Shown: one piece after another, positions 7,949 through 17,827 of the stretch | Layout: each line of letters starts with the position of its first letter | Position numbering within the stretch: the stretch's first letter is position 1 | Assembly (NCBI RefSeq): GCF_038396765.1 | Contig: NZ_CP150096.1 | Coordinates: forward strand, 1,223,001-1,287,000 | Length of the DNA stretch: 64,000 bases | Source of the DNA: Chitinophaga caseinilytica | GTDB taxonomy: Bacteria > Bacteroidota > Bacteroidia > Chitinophagales > Chitinophagaceae | Direction of reading: 5' to 3' | Made by a program: the position numbers and the translations under genes | Notes under the pieces: generated by a model | Database searches by the model: none | Seen by the model: the letters and a program-made list of their open reading frames with translations, nothing else | What the model was told of the DNA's origin: nothing

Positions 7949-7960
7949 GCCTTCCGCTAC

Positions 7961-7986
7961 ACCCTTCCCATAGGGTTGGCTTTTTT
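7961..7986 (+). terminator. Weak intrinsic terminator between nusA and infB
   Basis: ACCCT (7961-7965) pairs with AGGGT (7972-7976), with possible outer GCC/GGC pairs, followed by six Ts at 7981-7986. It may give partial termination inside the operon. Confidence 0.45.
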
Positions 7987-8076
7987 GATTGCAGAGATAT
8001 TTGAGTTATTGTTAAAATGTTAAAAGATTTGCTCCGCCGGTTGGTGGGGATTAAACGGGAAGGACGAGAAAACGAT

Positions 8077-11000
8077 ATGCCTGAAGTAACAAACAACACA
8101 CCGAGATTGCTGGCCGCAGCCAAGGAATTCAACATTGGCAAGGAAACGCTGATCGATTTCCTAGCCGGTAAAGGCTATGATATGGATGGATTCGGTTCTC
8201 CCAACGCCCGTCTCACCGCCCAGATGTATCACGCGCTGCAGAATGAGTTCCAACAGGATAAGGCCAACAAGCGTAAAAGCGACCAGATCGCTTTGCCGAA
8301 AGGAACGGTGTTAGACGCAGCCAAGAAGAAGGAGAAGGAAGAGGCAGAACTGGCAGCGAAGAAAAAAGAGGAAGCAGACGCAGCCGCCAAAAAAGCGGAA
8401 CCCGCGCCCGCCAAACCGGAACCCGCTCCCGCGCCCCAGCCTGAGCCCGCTCCCCAGGCGGCCCCCCAACCGGAGGCCCGCACAGAGCAGCCTGCGCCCA
8501 AGCCGGAACCGGCCCCCGCTCCCCAACCCAAACCCGTAGCCGAAGCCCAACCCGAGCCCAAACCCGAACCGGCCCCCGAGCCGAAGGAAAAGGCGCCCGA
8601 ACCCAAAGCCGAGAAAACGGAAGAGGTCGTGAAACCGGAATCGCCCAAGATCAACGGTCCCCGCATCATGGGCACCATCGATCTCGAAGCCCTCAATCCC
8701 GCCAACCGCAAGAAAGCCGCCAAACCCGAACCGGAAGAAGAAAAACCGGCCCCGGCCCCCGCTCCCCAGGAGCCCAAACCTGCCGCTGAAGCCAAACCTG
8801 AGCCCAAGCCGCAGCCCGCTCCCGAGCCTAAAGCCGTAAAGGAAGAAGCTCCCGCCCAACCGGCCCCCGCACCGCAGCCCGAAAAGCCTGCCGCCGAAGC
8901 CAAACCGGAGCCCAAACCCGTAGCCGAAGCCAAACCCGAACCGAAGCCGGAACCCAAACCCGCCGCTAAAGAAGAAGCCGCACCCGCTCCCGCCCCCAAA
9001 GCGGAATCAGCACCCGCAGCAGCTCCCGAAGCTCCCGCCGCCCCCAGCACTCCTGACGCCGGCGGCAGCGAAGAAGCCGGTTCCGTGATCGAAAATATCC
9101 AGGCCACCCGCCTCTCCGGCCCCAAAGTGATCGGGAAGATCGAACTCCCCGTTTCGCAAGACCGTAGAGACAATAAAGGCGGCTTCAACAAAGACGAAAA
9201 ACGTAAGCGCAAGCGCATCGTTATAGAAAAGAAACCCGAGCCCATTAAACCCGGCGAATTCGCCCGCGAAGGCGGACAGCCAGGCCAGCGCGGCCCCGGT
9301 CAACATGGTGGTGGCCAGCAAGGCGGCCAGCATGGTGGCAACCGCGGCCCCGGAGGCCCCGGCCAGCGCGGCCCCGGCCAACACGGCGGCCAGCAGGGCA
9401 ATCGTGGTCCCGGCGGTCACCGGGGCAACCGTGGCCCCGGCGGTCATCAGGGTAATCGCGGCCCCGGCGGCGGCCATCAAGGCAACCGCGGCCCCGGCAA
9501 CCGTAACCAACGGCCCGGTCAGGGTAACTTCGGTCAGGGCGCTCCCCGCGGACCGCAAGACCGTGAAATCGATAAGAACGAGATCCAGAACAAGATCAAG
9601 GAAACCATGGCCAAACTGGGTGGCAACACCCGCGGAGGCAAAAACTCCAAAGCCAGCCGCCGCCGCGATAAGCGTCACGAAATGGCAGAACGCGAGGCCA
9701 TGAATTCCGCAGACGGCAACAAACTGCAGGTAACCGAGTTCCTCTCCGTGAGCGAACTGGCCACCCTGATGGACGTTTCCTTCGCAGAAGTGATCTCGAA
9801 ATGTATGGGTCTCGGTATCATGGTATCCATCAACCAGCGTCTCGACGCCGAGGTGATCGAGCTCGTATCCGGAGAATTCGGGTATGAAGTGGAATTCATC
9901 GGGATCGACGATGCTACCGACGACGAAGAAGACGAAGTTGAAGACGCTCCGGAAGATCTGGAACCGCGCGCTCCCATCGTGACCATCATGGGCCACGTAG
10001 ACCACGGTAAGACCTCCCTGCTCGACTATATCCGTAACGCGAACGTGGTAGCCGGTGAAGCCGGGGGCATTACCCAGCACATCGGTGCCTACCAGGTAAC
10101 CACCTCCTCGGGCAAGAAAGTAACCTTCCTCGATACCCCGGGTCACGAAGCCTTTACGGCCATGCGTGCGCGTGGTGCCAAAGTGGCCGACATCGCCGTG
10201 ATCGTGGTGGCGGCAGACGATGCCATCATGCCCCAGACGCGTGAGGCTATCTCCCACTCCCAGGCCGCCGGCCTGCCGATGGTATTCGCCATCAACAAAG
10301 TGGATAAAGACGGCGCCAACCCTGAGAAAATCAAGGAACAGCTTGCCGGTATGAACATCCTCGTAGAAGACTGGGGTGGTAAATACCAAAGCCAGGAAAT
10401 CTCCGCTAAAAACGGTTTGAATATCGACGTCCTGCTGGAAAAAATCCTGCTGGAAGCCGAACTGCTCGACCTGAAAGCCAACCCGAACCGCGAAGCATCC
10501 GGTACGGTGATCGAAGCTACGCTCGACAAGGGCCGCGGCTACGTAACCACGGTGCTCGTGCAGAACGGTTCCCTCAGCCAGGGAGATACGATCCTGTCTG
10601 GTTCCCACTTCGGCAAGATCAAGGCCATGTTCAACGAACGCGGACAACGCGTCGAGAAAGTAGGCCCTTCCGCCCCTGTTCAGCTGCTCGGCCTCAACGG
10701 CGCGCCGCAGGCAGGTGAGAAGTTCAGGATGTACGAAGACGAATCCGAAGCGAAAGACCTCGCCAACCGCAGAGCCCAGATCGTCCGCGAACAAGGTATC
10801 CGTACGAAGAAACACATTACCCTCGACGAGATCGGCCGCCGTCTTGCCCTCGGCAACTTCAAGCAGCTGAACCTCATCATCAAGGGCGACGTGGACGGTT
10901 CCGTGGAAGCACTGTCCGACTCCCTGCAGAAACTGTCTACAGAAGAGATCGTAGTGAGCGTGGTATTGAAAGGCGTAGGTCAGATCACCGAATCCGACGT

Positions 11001-11469
11001 ACTGCTGGCTACCGCATCCGACGCACTCGTGATCGGCTTCCAGGTGCGCCCCTCGCTCAATGCAGCACGCCTCGCCGAGAAAGAGAATATCGAAATCCGC
11101 ACCTACTCCATCATCTACGACGCCATCGACGAGCTCAAATCCGCGATGGAAGGGATGCTGGAACCGAAAATCGAGAAAAAGGTTACCGCGAACGTCGAAA
11201 TCCGTGAAACCTACAAATTCGACAAGGCTACCGTTGCGGGCTGTTTCGTGCTCGATGGCAAACTCTTCCGCAATTCGCGCATCAACCTCGTTCGCGATGG
11301 TATCGTAGTACACACCGGCGAACTGCAATCACTGAAACGTTACAAAGACGACGTGAAAGAAGTGGTTTCCGGCATGGAATGCGGTCTCTCCATCAAAAAC
11401 TACAGCGACCTCAAAGTCGGCGACATCGTCGAAGGCTTCGAAGAAGTGGAAGTTAAACGTACCCTCTAA
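8077..11469 (+). CDS. infB: Translation initiation factor IF-2
   Basis: A 1130-residue GTPase that delivers initiator tRNA to the ribosome. From the chosen [21 protein letters not shown] is the conserved N-terminal helical subdomain. Residues about 95-310 are proline/alanine/glutamate/lysine-rich and about 400-490 are glycine-rich. The G domain begins near 637 with [11 protein letters not shown], with DTPGHEAF and [10 protein letters not shown] following. Domains II-IV run to the end. An in-frame upstream ATG at 8017 would add 20 basic residues but homologues start at MPEV. Long disordered N-termini are usual for this phylum, although the length here is at the upper end. Confidence 0.97.
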   Translation: MPEVTNNTPRLLAAAKEFNIGKETLIDFLAGKGYDMDGFGSPNARLTAQMYHALQNEFQQDKANKRKSDQIALPKGTVLDAAKKKEKEEAELAAKKKEEADAAAKKAEPAPAKPEPAPAPQPEPAPQAAPQPEARTEQPAPKPEPAPAPQPKPVAEAQPEPKPEPAPEPKEKAPEPKAEKTEEVVKPESPKINGPRIMGTIDLEALNPANRKKAAKPEPEEEKPAPAPAPQEPKPAAEAKPEPKPQPAPEPKAVKEEAPAQPAPAPQPEKPAAEAKPEPKPVAEAKPEPKPEPKPAAKEEAAPAPAPKAESAPAAAPEAPAAPSTPDAGGSEEAGSVIENIQATRLSGPKVIGKIELPVSQDRRDNKGGFNKDEKRKRKRIVIEKKPEPIKPGEFAREGGQPGQRGPGQHGGGQQGGQHGGNRGPGGPGQRGPGQHGGQQGNRGPGGHRGNRGPGGHQGNRGPGGGHQGNRGPGNRNQRPGQGNFGQGAPRGPQDREIDKNEIQNKIKETMAKLGGNTRGGKNSKASRRRDKRHEMAEREAMNSADGNKLQVTEFLSVSELATLMDVSFAEVISKCMGLGIMVSINQRLDAEVIELVSGEFGYEVEFIGIDDATDDEEDEVEDAPEDLEPRAPIVTIMGHVDHGKTSLLDYIRNANVVAGEAGGITQHIGAYQVTTSSGKKVTFLDTPGHEAFTAMRARGAKVADIAVIVVAADDAIMPQTREAISHSQAAGLPMVFAINKVDKDGANPEKIKEQLAGMNILVEDWGGKYQSQEISAKNGLNIDVLLEKILLEAELLDLKANPNREASGTVIEATLDKGRGYVTTVLVQNGSLSQGDTILSGSHFGKIKAMFNERGQRVEKVGPSAPVQLLGLNGAPQAGEKFRMYEDESEAKDLANRRAQIVREQGIRTKKHITLDEIGRRLALGNFKQLNLIIKGDVDGSVEALSDSLQKLSTEEIVVSVVLKGVGQITESDVLLATASDALVIGFQVRPSLNAARLAEKENIEIRTYSIIYDAIDELKSAMEGMLEPKIEKKVTANVEIRETYKFDKATVAGCFVLDGKLFRNSRINLVRDGIVVHTGELQSLKRYKDDVKEVVSGMECGLSIKNYSDLKVGDIVEGFEEVEVKRTL
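9284..9520 (+). repeat. Degenerate tandem repeat coding for Gly/Arg/His/Gln-rich tract in IF-2
   Basis: About eight degenerate units built on GGCAACCGCGGCCCCGG and related forms encode repeats such as HGGQQG and GNRGPGGH. The unit is in frame, so unit number can vary without breaking infB. Confidence 0.8.
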
Positions 11470-11476
11470 AATCCAG

Positions 11477-11555
11477 TTGCGGCGGGCATCACCGCCCGCC
11501 GCAATTCCGAAATTTTTGTTAAATACATTAGCCGTCTTTGTGCGGCTAATTTTTT
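11477..11555 (+). terminator. Tandem intrinsic terminators after infB
   Basis: The first hairpin has an 11-bp perfect stem (11477-11487 with 11494-11504) followed by AATTTTTG. The second has TTAGCCG/CGGCTAA (11528-11534 with 11543-11549) followed by six Ts. The pair separates infB from the downstream chaperone gene. Confidence 0.8.
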
Positions 11556-11587
11556 ATCAGTTACTTTGAGAAGACAGTAACAATTAT

Positions 11588-12982
11588 ATGAATAAAATCG
11601 TCATATCTTCCTTCGGCGCCATGCTCCTCTTCCAGGTAGCAATAGCCCAACAGCAGAAGATCGTGGCCGACAAGATCGTCGCCAAGGTGGGGGAAAAGAT
11701 CATCCTTCAGTCCGATATCGAATCGGCGCTGGTGGATATGCAGCAGCAAGCCCTGGAAGGCCAGCCGCTTCCTCCCAACGCTAACTGTGCCGCCATCGAA
11801 CAGATCATCGCACAGAAGATCCTGGTGCTCCAGGCCGAGCGGGACTCCCTCCCCATCTCCGAATCCGACGTGGAAGGCCGTATCGAATCCCAGATCCGCT
11901 GGGCCGAACAGCGCTACAACGGGCGTGAGAACATGACGAAAGTTACCGGCTACACCATTTACCAGCTCCGCGAACGCTTCCGCGACGCTATCCGCGAAAA
12001 CATGCTCGCCAAAGCCATGCGCGACAAAATCGTGAACTCGGTAAAAGTGACGCCCACAGAAGTCAGGAACAATTTCGAGAAAATACCGAAAGACAGCCTT
12101 CCGTTCTATGAATCGGAGCTCGAAGTAGGCCAGCTCATCATCCTTCCCAAAGCCAGCCGCGAAATGGACAAATACGCTTACGACAAGCTGATGGACATCC
12201 GCGCACGCGTCGAAAAGAAGGAAGGTGAATTCGGCACCTTCGCCAACCTGTATTCAGAAGACCCGGCCGTTCGTGAGAACAGCGGTATCTATCCCCTCAA
12301 CCGTTACGACAAAAACTGGGACCCCGAGTTCCTCTCCGCCAGCTTCCGCCTGCGGGAAGGGGAAATGTCGAACCCCGTGAAATCGCAATTCGGCTACCAC
12401 CTGATCAAGATGCTGAAACGCGCGGGCGACAACGTGACCGTGCAGCACATCCTCATCAAGCCGAACGTAATGAACACCGAGATCGGTCATGCTATCCAGA
12501 AACTGGACACCGTTCGCGCGAACATCATTGCCGGTAAAATGACCTTCGGTGAAGCTGTTTCCAAATACAGCGACGACCCCATGGCCAAGTTCAGCGGCGG
12601 TATGCTCACCAACCCCATGACCAACAGCACTTTCATCACCATCGACCAGCTGAACGACCCTACCACAAAGGATATCGTAATGCTGCTCGATTCACTGAAA
12701 CCCGGTGGCGTTACCAAACCCATCGAATATACCGACGAACAGGGCCGTAAAGGCGTTCGCCTCGTGTACCTGAAAACACGTACCGAGCCCCACCGCGAGA
12801 ACCTGAGCGACGATTACTCCCGCATCCAGCAGCGCACGCTGCAGGAAAAACAGGCACTGGCCCTCAGCAAATGGCTGGTAGACAAAGTGCCGACGTTCTA
12901 TGTGCATGTGGAAGAAGAGTACAAACAGTGCGAAAACGTGTCGAAATGGTCGGCCGCGAGCAATACGATGGCCAGCAACTAA
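11588..12982 (+). CDS. SurA-like periplasmic peptidyl-prolyl isomerase/chaperone
   Basis: A 464-residue exported protein: signal peptide (MNKIVISSFGAMLLFQVAIA-QQ), SurA_N-like helical domain (about 22-165, starting IVADKIVAKVGEKIILQSDIE), and two parvulin-type rotamase domains. The first is about 175-280 (ESELEVGQLIILPKA, FGTFANLYSEDPAVRENSG, SQFGYHLIKMLKR); the second about 284-395 (TVQHILIKP, FGEAVSKYSDDPMAKFSGG). It likely assists folding and delivery of outer-membrane barrels. It is a single-gene unit bounded by strong terminators. The symbol surA is plausible but Bacteroidota carry several paralogues. Confidence 0.9.
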   Translation: MNKIVISSFGAMLLFQVAIAQQQKIVADKIVAKVGEKIILQSDIESALVDMQQQALEGQPLPPNANCAAIEQIIAQKILVLQAERDSLPISESDVEGRIESQIRWAEQRYNGRENMTKVTGYTIYQLRERFRDAIRENMLAKAMRDKIVNSVKVTPTEVRNNFEKIPKDSLPFYESELEVGQLIILPKASREMDKYAYDKLMDIRARVEKKEGEFGTFANLYSEDPAVRENSGIYPLNRYDKNWDPEFLSASFRLREGEMSNPVKSQFGYHLIKMLKRAGDNVTVQHILIKPNVMNTEIGHAIQKLDTVRANIIAGKMTFGEAVSKYSDDPMAKFSGGMLTNPMTNSTFITIDQLNDPTTKDIVMLLDSLKPGGVTKPIEYTDEQGRKGVRLVYLKTRTEPHRENLSDDYSRIQQRTLQEKQALALSKWLVDKVPTFYVHVEEEYKQCENVSKWSAASNTMASN

Positions 12983-13007
12983 GCGAAATCCAGCAATTTA
13001 TGATACG

Positions 13008-13039
13008 ATCCCGGCGTCTACAGCGCCGGGATTTTTTTT
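13008..13039 (+). terminator. Strong intrinsic terminator
   Basis: ATCCCGGCG (13008-13016) pairs with CGCCGGGAT (13024-13032), followed by eight Ts. It ends the SurA-like gene. Confidence 0.85.
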
Positions 13040-13145
13040 AACGTTTCCATGCCAGTCAAGCCCCCGGCCCGTTTGGTCCACGTTTCCCCTGCGATGCACT
13101 TGCAAAGGGCATTCCCGCGAATGCGGCCGTTTGATAATTAAAGCG

Positions 13146-13153
13146 TAACTTTG
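13146..13153 (+). promoter_or_regulatory. TAnnTTTG -7 promoter element for purF
   Basis: TAACTTTG matches the Bacteroidota -7 element, 18 bp before the purF ATG. No well-spaced -33 TTG is visible; TTTG at 13130 is too close. Confidence 0.45.
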
Positions 13154-13171
13154 CGACTTCAATTTTACGGT

Positions 13172-15019
13172 ATGAGTGATGCGATAAAGCATGAATGTGG
13201 ACTTGCATTCATAAGATTAAGAAAACCATTCAGTTATTACCAACAGAAATACGGAACGGTTTTCTACGGCCTGAATAAGCTGTACCTTCTCATGGAAAAG
13301 CAGCATAACCGTGGACAAGACGGTGCAGGCCTTGCCACTGTAAAATTACACACCGAGCCCGGGGTGCCATTCATGCACCGGATCCGGAGCGCACAGCCGC
13401 AGCCCATCGGCGACGTTTTTGGTAAAGTGCGCGACGAAATCGCAGAAATAGAGAAATACCAACCCGAGATCACCCGCTACCCGGGCCTCATGAAAGGGCA
13501 CGTCCGATTCCTGGGGGAACTGCTGCTGGGGCATCTCCGCTACGCCACCCAGGGCAAAAACGACGTCGACCTTTGCCATCCCTTCGTTAGATACAATACC
13601 ATCCCCGCCCGCAACCTCACCATGGCCGGTAACTTCAACCTGGTGAATGTGGACGAGCTGTTCAGCTTTACGAAAGTTTCACCCGGCGAAAAGCATAAGA
13701 ACAGTGATCTGGCGGCCATGCTCGAAGTGGTGCACCACTTCCTCTGCAAAGAGGACGAGGAGCGGCAGAACGGGCTGGACGTGAAGAACATCCTCAAACA
13801 GGCGTTCTCCATGTTCGACGGTGGTTACCATGTAGGAGGGCTCATCGGTTCCGGCGACTCTTTCGTTATCCGCGATCCGCACGGCATTCGTCCTTCGTAT
13901 TATTATGTGAACGAAGACGTGATCGTGACCGCTTCCGAGCGCGCGGCCATCCGCACCACTTTCAACGTGGGCGAAAATGAAGTGATGGAACTGATGCCCG
14001 GAAACGCCCTCATCGTAAAGGAAAACGGCGAATACTCCATCGAAGAGATCATCCCGGCCCGCGAGCGCCGCGCCTGCTCCTTCGAACGGATCTACTTCTC
14101 CCGCGGCAACGACGAAAAAATCTACAAAGAGCGCCACGCACTGGGATATCACCTTTCCGAAACCGTGCTCAAAGCCATCGATAACGATCTTCGCAATACC
14201 ATCTTCTCCTTCATCCCCAACACCGCCGAAGTAGCCTTCTACGGCCTCATCAAAGGGCTCGAAGATTATCTCAACCGCATTAAGGTGGAAAGGATCATGA
14301 GCTGGGGCAAGGATTTCGATGAAGAAAAACTCAACGAAATGGTGAACCGCCGCGTCCGGATCGACAAGATCGCCATCAAGGACGTGAAAATGCGGACCTT
14401 CATCACCGAAGATTCCAGCCGTAACGAAATGGTGCAGCACGTGTACGACATCACCTACGGAACCGTCCGGCCCGGCACAGACACGCTGGTAGTGATCGAC
14501 GACTCCATCGTGCGTGGTACCACCCTCCGCGAAAGCATCATCAAAATGCTCGACCGCCTCGGCCCGAAACGCATCATCGTCATGTCGTCTGCCCCGCAAA
14601 TCCGCTACCCGGACTGCTACGGCATCGATATGAGCAAAATGGGCGAGTTCGTCGCCTTCCAGGCCGCCATCGCACTGATCCGCGAGCAGGGCAAGGAATA
14701 CATCCTGCAGGAAGCTTACGGCCTGGCGAAAGAACTGGAGCGCACCAACACACTGAACGCCCAAAACGTAGTGAAAAACGTCTACAAACCTTTCACGCCC
14801 GAGCAGATTTCCGCGAAAATCGCAGAGATCATCACCCCGCCCGGCATCGAAGCGAAAGTGGAAGTGATCTATCAAAACATCGAAAGCCTGCACGCCAGCT
14901 GCCCCAGCAACCTGGGCGACTGGTACTTTACCGGCGACTACCCCACTCCGGGCGGAAACCGCGTGGTGAACAAGGCTTTCATGAACTATATGGAAGGAAA
15001 GAACGAAAGGGGATACTGA
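13172..15019 (+). CDS. purF: Amidophosphoribosyltransferase
   Basis: First committed enzyme of purine synthesis, converting PRPP and glutamine to phosphoribosylamine. From the ATG at 13172 the chain is MSDAIKHECGLAF, so an eight-residue propeptide precedes Cys9, the N-terminal nucleophile of the glutaminase domain. KQHNRGQDGAGLA and SDLAAMLEVVHHF belong to that domain; the PRPP-binding loop TLVVIDDSIVRGTTLRES (about 435-452) marks the phosphoribosyltransferase domain. At 615 residues it is longer than enteric PurF (about 505) but matches the long Bacteroidota form. The in-frame TTG at 13151 is rejected because it falls on the promoter. A second, shorter PurF may exist elsewhere. Confidence 0.93.
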   Translation: MSDAIKHECGLAFIRLRKPFSYYQQKYGTVFYGLNKLYLLMEKQHNRGQDGAGLATVKLHTEPGVPFMHRIRSAQPQPIGDVFGKVRDEIAEIEKYQPEITRYPGLMKGHVRFLGELLLGHLRYATQGKNDVDLCHPFVRYNTIPARNLTMAGNFNLVNVDELFSFTKVSPGEKHKNSDLAAMLEVVHHFLCKEDEERQNGLDVKNILKQAFSMFDGGYHVGGLIGSGDSFVIRDPHGIRPSYYYVNEDVIVTASERAAIRTTFNVGENEVMELMPGNALIVKENGEYSIEEIIPARERRACSFERIYFSRGNDEKIYKERHALGYHLSETVLKAIDNDLRNTIFSFIPNTAEVAFYGLIKGLEDYLNRIKVERIMSWGKDFDEEKLNEMVNRRVRIDKIAIKDVKMRTFITEDSSRNEMVQHVYDITYGTVRPGTDTLVVIDDSIVRGTTLRESIIKMLDRLGPKRIIVMSSAPQIRYPDCYGIDMSKMGEFVAFQAAIALIREQGKEYILQEAYGLAKELERTNTLNAQNVVKNVYKPFTPEQISAKIAEIITPPGIEAKVEVIYQNIESLHASCPSNLGDWYFTGDYPTPGGNRVVNKAFMNYMEGKNERGY

Positions 15020-15049
15020 TCCCTGGACGGTTTACCGATATTTTCCAGA

Positions 15050-15086
15050 CGGGCCGGAGCGCGAAAAGCGTTCCGGCCCGTTGATT
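15050..15086 (+). terminator. Intrinsic terminator after purF
   Basis: A 13-bp stem with one G-T pair (15050-15062 with 15068-15080) and a short loop, followed by TTGATTTT. It lies 30 bp after the purF stop. Confidence 0.7.
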
Positions 15087-15201
15087 TTCAGGGCGTTCGT
15101 GTGGGCTTTTCCGTGGTTTCGATTGTTAAATTTCCTTTAATTGGCGTGTTTTGTGCCAAAAACCCGTATTTTAGGATAGTGTTTGTTTTCAATTACTTAC
15201 A

Positions 15202-15711
15202 ATGTCTATGAAAACATTGTTATTGATCCGCCACGCAAAATCCAGTTGGAACGACCCGGACATGGACGATTTTGACCGGCCTCTCAACAAACGCGGTAAA
15301 CAGAACGCCCCAGAAATGGCCATCCGGTTGCTGGGCCGCGGTTTACTGCCCGAGCTGGTCATTTCAAGTCCTGCGAAACGGGCGCGCACAACGGCGCGTA
15401 TCATGGCCAAAGAATGGAATTATCCCCGCGAGGCCATCCTCCTCGAAGAGGAGCTCTATCTCTGCTACGCTTCCACTTTCCTGAAGCATATCACCCGCAT
15501 CGACGATGATTTCAACATCGTCGCCATCTTCGCCCATAACCCCGGCATCACCGATTTCGCCAACTATCTCACGGAAGAAATCCGTATCGACAATGTTCCC
15601 ACGGCAGGAGTTTTCGCCATCTCGGCCGACACGGAAAAGTGGGAAGACTTCGATCGCGCCCCCAAAAAATTCCTGTTTTTCGATTACCCCAAAAGCGAAG
15701 AAGCCGTTTAA
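15202..15711 (+). CDS. SixA-like histidine phosphatase
   Basis: A 169-residue member of the histidine phosphatase superfamily. The catalytic RHG-type motif is LLIRHAKSSW (His at residue 11), with downstream SSPAKRARTTARIM (the second Arg) and FAHNPGITDFANYL (the second His). In E. coli SixA dephosphorylates phosphohistidine on phosphotransfer proteins; in Bacteroidota the substrate is unknown. It has no signal peptide, so it should be cytoplasmic. It stands alone between purF and the serine hydrolase. The 212 bp after it hold no recognisable gene. Confidence 0.88.
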   Translation: MSMKTLLLIRHAKSSWNDPDMDDFDRPLNKRGKQNAPEMAIRLLGRGLLPELVISSPAKRARTTARIMAKEWNYPREAILLEEELYLCYASTFLKHITRIDDDFNIVAIFAHNPGITDFANYLTEEIRIDNVPTAGVFAISADTEKWEDFDRAPKKFLFFDYPKSEEAV

Positions 15712-15923
15712 TCCTCCCGAAACATCCTGAAAATTTGACATATATTTATAGTGTGAGGCTGTATCTTTTGCGCGTCCCGGTCGTCTTGTAGCTACGAAAC
15801 CCGCGGTTTTTAATTTGTGTATTTGCGCGAATAATTCGAAATCGCATGGTTTAAGGACATTTACATATAGAACTTGATTGGCTGCGTGTCAGAATTGCAG
15901 CATCCCGATAAAATCCGAAGCAC

Positions 15924-17444
15924 ATGAAACAACTCTTATCCCTGGTATTGGCGCTCACTTTCCTGCAGGCGAACGCCCAGCAGCGCACGCGCACTTTCCT
16001 GGCCGACAGCCTGGACAATTACATAATTAAAGCCATGGATGAAGGGCAGATCCCGGGTGTGGCGGTGGCCATCGTCAAAGACGGAAAGGTAGTTTTGATG
16101 AAAGGATACGGGGTGAAGGAAGTGGGGAAAACGGATAAAGTGGATAGCAACACCGTGTTCATGATCGGTTCCAATACCAAGGCGTTTACCGCCACGGCGC
16201 TCGCGCAGCTCCAGGCCGAAGGGAAGTTGCAGCTCAACGATCCCGTCCGCAAACACCTCCCCGACTTCCGGCTTCACGACCCCTGGGTGTCGGAACACGC
16301 CATCATCCGCGACCTGCTCAGCCACCGGCTCGGTTTTTATACCTTCCAGGGAGATTTCATGTTTTTCGATTCCGACCTCACGGTAGCGCAGGTCCGGGAA
16401 AGGTTGGCGAAACTGGAGCCGCCATTCGGCTTCCGTACCACCTGGGGCTATTGTAATGCCGCTTTCCTCACTGCGGGGGAGATCATTCCGAAAGTAACGG
16501 GCAAAACCTGGGCGCAATTCCTGAAAGAGAAATTCTTCGAGCCCCTGGGCATGCGCAACACCATCGCCACTTCGGCCGAAATCCCGACGGTGAAAAACAT
16601 TGCTGCTGCGCACTCCGTTTTTCTCGGCGAACTGAAGAAAGTCCCCTACGGCAATCTGGATAACCTCGCGCCGGCGGGCAGTATCGGTTCTTCGGTAGCG
16701 GATATGTCGCACTGGGTGAAGGCGCTCCTGGCCGGCGGGCGATACGAAGGCCGCGAAGTGATTTCCGGTGACGCGATCATGGAAACCCGGCTGCTGCACT
16801 CGAGCCTCGGGGAAGGCGGGCACGCTTTCAACCGGAAGCAATTCAATTTATACGGCCTCGGATGGTTCACCAATTCCTACGAAGGCCGGCTGATCGTAGA
16901 ACACACCGGCGGCGTCAACGGTTTTGTGACGGCCGTACGCCTGCTGCCCGAAGAAAACCTGGGCATCGTGGTGCTCACCAATACCGAATCCAACAACTTC
17001 TATAACGATCTTACAGATGAGCTCACCGACGCAATGCTCGATCTTCCCTTCCGCAATTACGCCCGCAAATCGCTGGACGAACAGCGGGAAGAACTCGCGG
17101 AAGTGAAAAAAACACTGCAACAGATCCGGGAGGAAATTGCGGCGAAACCGAAACTTTCCGTGCCTTTGACGGCGTTCGTTGGAAATTACGAACATCCTGT
17201 TTACGGCAAAATGAACATCCGTATGGAAAAAGACGGCCTGGCGATGCGGTTCGAGCATCACCCGAACCTGGTCGGCAAACTCTATCCCAAAAAGGAAGAC
17301 GAATTCTGGTGCTTCTACAATCTTACCATGTACGGCATTAAGGAAACGCACTTCACAGTGGAGGCCGATAAAGTGAAAACCGTGACGATCCGCGTATCCG
17401 GTTTCGTGGAAAGCGCGCCCTACGAATTCCGTAAGCTGGACTAG
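15924..17444 (+). CDS. Exported serine hydrolase of the class C beta-lactamase fold with DUF3471-like tail
   Basis: A 506-residue protein with a signal peptide (MKQLLSLVLALTFLQANA-QQ). The catalytic SxxK is S83-N-T-K86 (IGSNTKAFT), the Y-x-N element is Y176-C-N178, and HTGG at about 327-330 replaces the KTG box. Residues about 390-506 (VPLTAFVGNYEHPVYGKMNI onward) form a lipocalin-like DUF3471 domain. Such proteins are usually esterases, D-aminopeptidases or peptidases rather than true beta-lactamases. It overlaps the convergent thioesterase gene by 4 bp. Confidence 0.88.
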   Translation: MKQLLSLVLALTFLQANAQQRTRTFLADSLDNYIIKAMDEGQIPGVAVAIVKDGKVVLMKGYGVKEVGKTDKVDSNTVFMIGSNTKAFTATALAQLQAEGKLQLNDPVRKHLPDFRLHDPWVSEHAIIRDLLSHRLGFYTFQGDFMFFDSDLTVAQVRERLAKLEPPFGFRTTWGYCNAAFLTAGEIIPKVTGKTWAQFLKEKFFEPLGMRNTIATSAEIPTVKNIAAAHSVFLGELKKVPYGNLDNLAPAGSIGSSVADMSHWVKALLAGGRYEGREVISGDAIMETRLLHSSLGEGGHAFNRKQFNLYGLGWFTNSYEGRLIVEHTGGVNGFVTAVRLLPEENLGIVVLTNTESNNFYNDLTDELTDAMLDLPFRNYARKSLDEQREELAEVKKTLQQIREEIAAKPKLSVPLTAFVGNYEHPVYGKMNIRMEKDGLAMRFEHHPNLVGKLYPKKEDEFWCFYNLTMYGIKETHFTVEADKVKTVTIRVSGFVESAPYEFRKLD

Positions 17445-17827
17445 GCTTCCAGCGGTACGGGGCGCTTGTACTCGTCGATCGCTACGAACGTGAACGTGCC
17501 GCTGATGGCGCGGTATCTTTCGTCGGAATACATTTCCTCTACGAAAATCTCCACCAGCACCTGCAGGCTCGTGTTGCCCGTGTGCGTCACGCGCCCGATC
17601 AATTCCACGATCGTGCCGGCGGGAATGGGTTTTTTGAAATCGATCTTGTCGGAAGATACGGTCACCATGCGTTTGCGCGCGTAGCGGGTGGCGGTGATGA
17701 AGGCCACTTCATCCATCAGCTGCATGGCCGTTCCGCCGAAAAGCGTGTCGTAATGATTGGTCGTATTGGGAAACACGGCTTTGAAAATCCGGGTTTCCGA
17801 CTGTTGTATTCTTGATTCGTTCGTCAT
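17441..17827 (-). CDS. Acyl-CoA thioesterase (hotdog fold, YciA/BFIT type)
   Basis: A 128-residue single hotdog domain. The helix segment NHYDTLFGGTAMQLMDEVAFITA carries the conserved N, GG and catalytic Asp/Glu region; VTVSSDKIDFKKPIPAGTIVEL is the following strand pair. It hydrolyses acyl-CoA thioesters in the cytoplasm; chain-length preference is not predictable. Its start overlaps the stop of the SAM-hydrolase-like gene by ATGA (17824-17827), so the two are co-translated. Confidence 0.9.
   Translation of the reverse strand: MTNESRIQQSETRIFKAVFPNTTNHYDTLFGGTAMQLMDEVAFITATRYARKRMVTVSSDKIDFKKPIPAGTIVELIGRVTHTGNTSLQVLVEIFVEEMYSDERYRAISGTFTFVAIDEYKRPVPLEA

Noticed and set aside
9007..11328. 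Long minus-strand frame (773 codons) opposite infB, and another at 8229-9245
   Set aside because: They are shadows of infB produced by its GC-rich codon bias and repeats; translations show no family resemblance.
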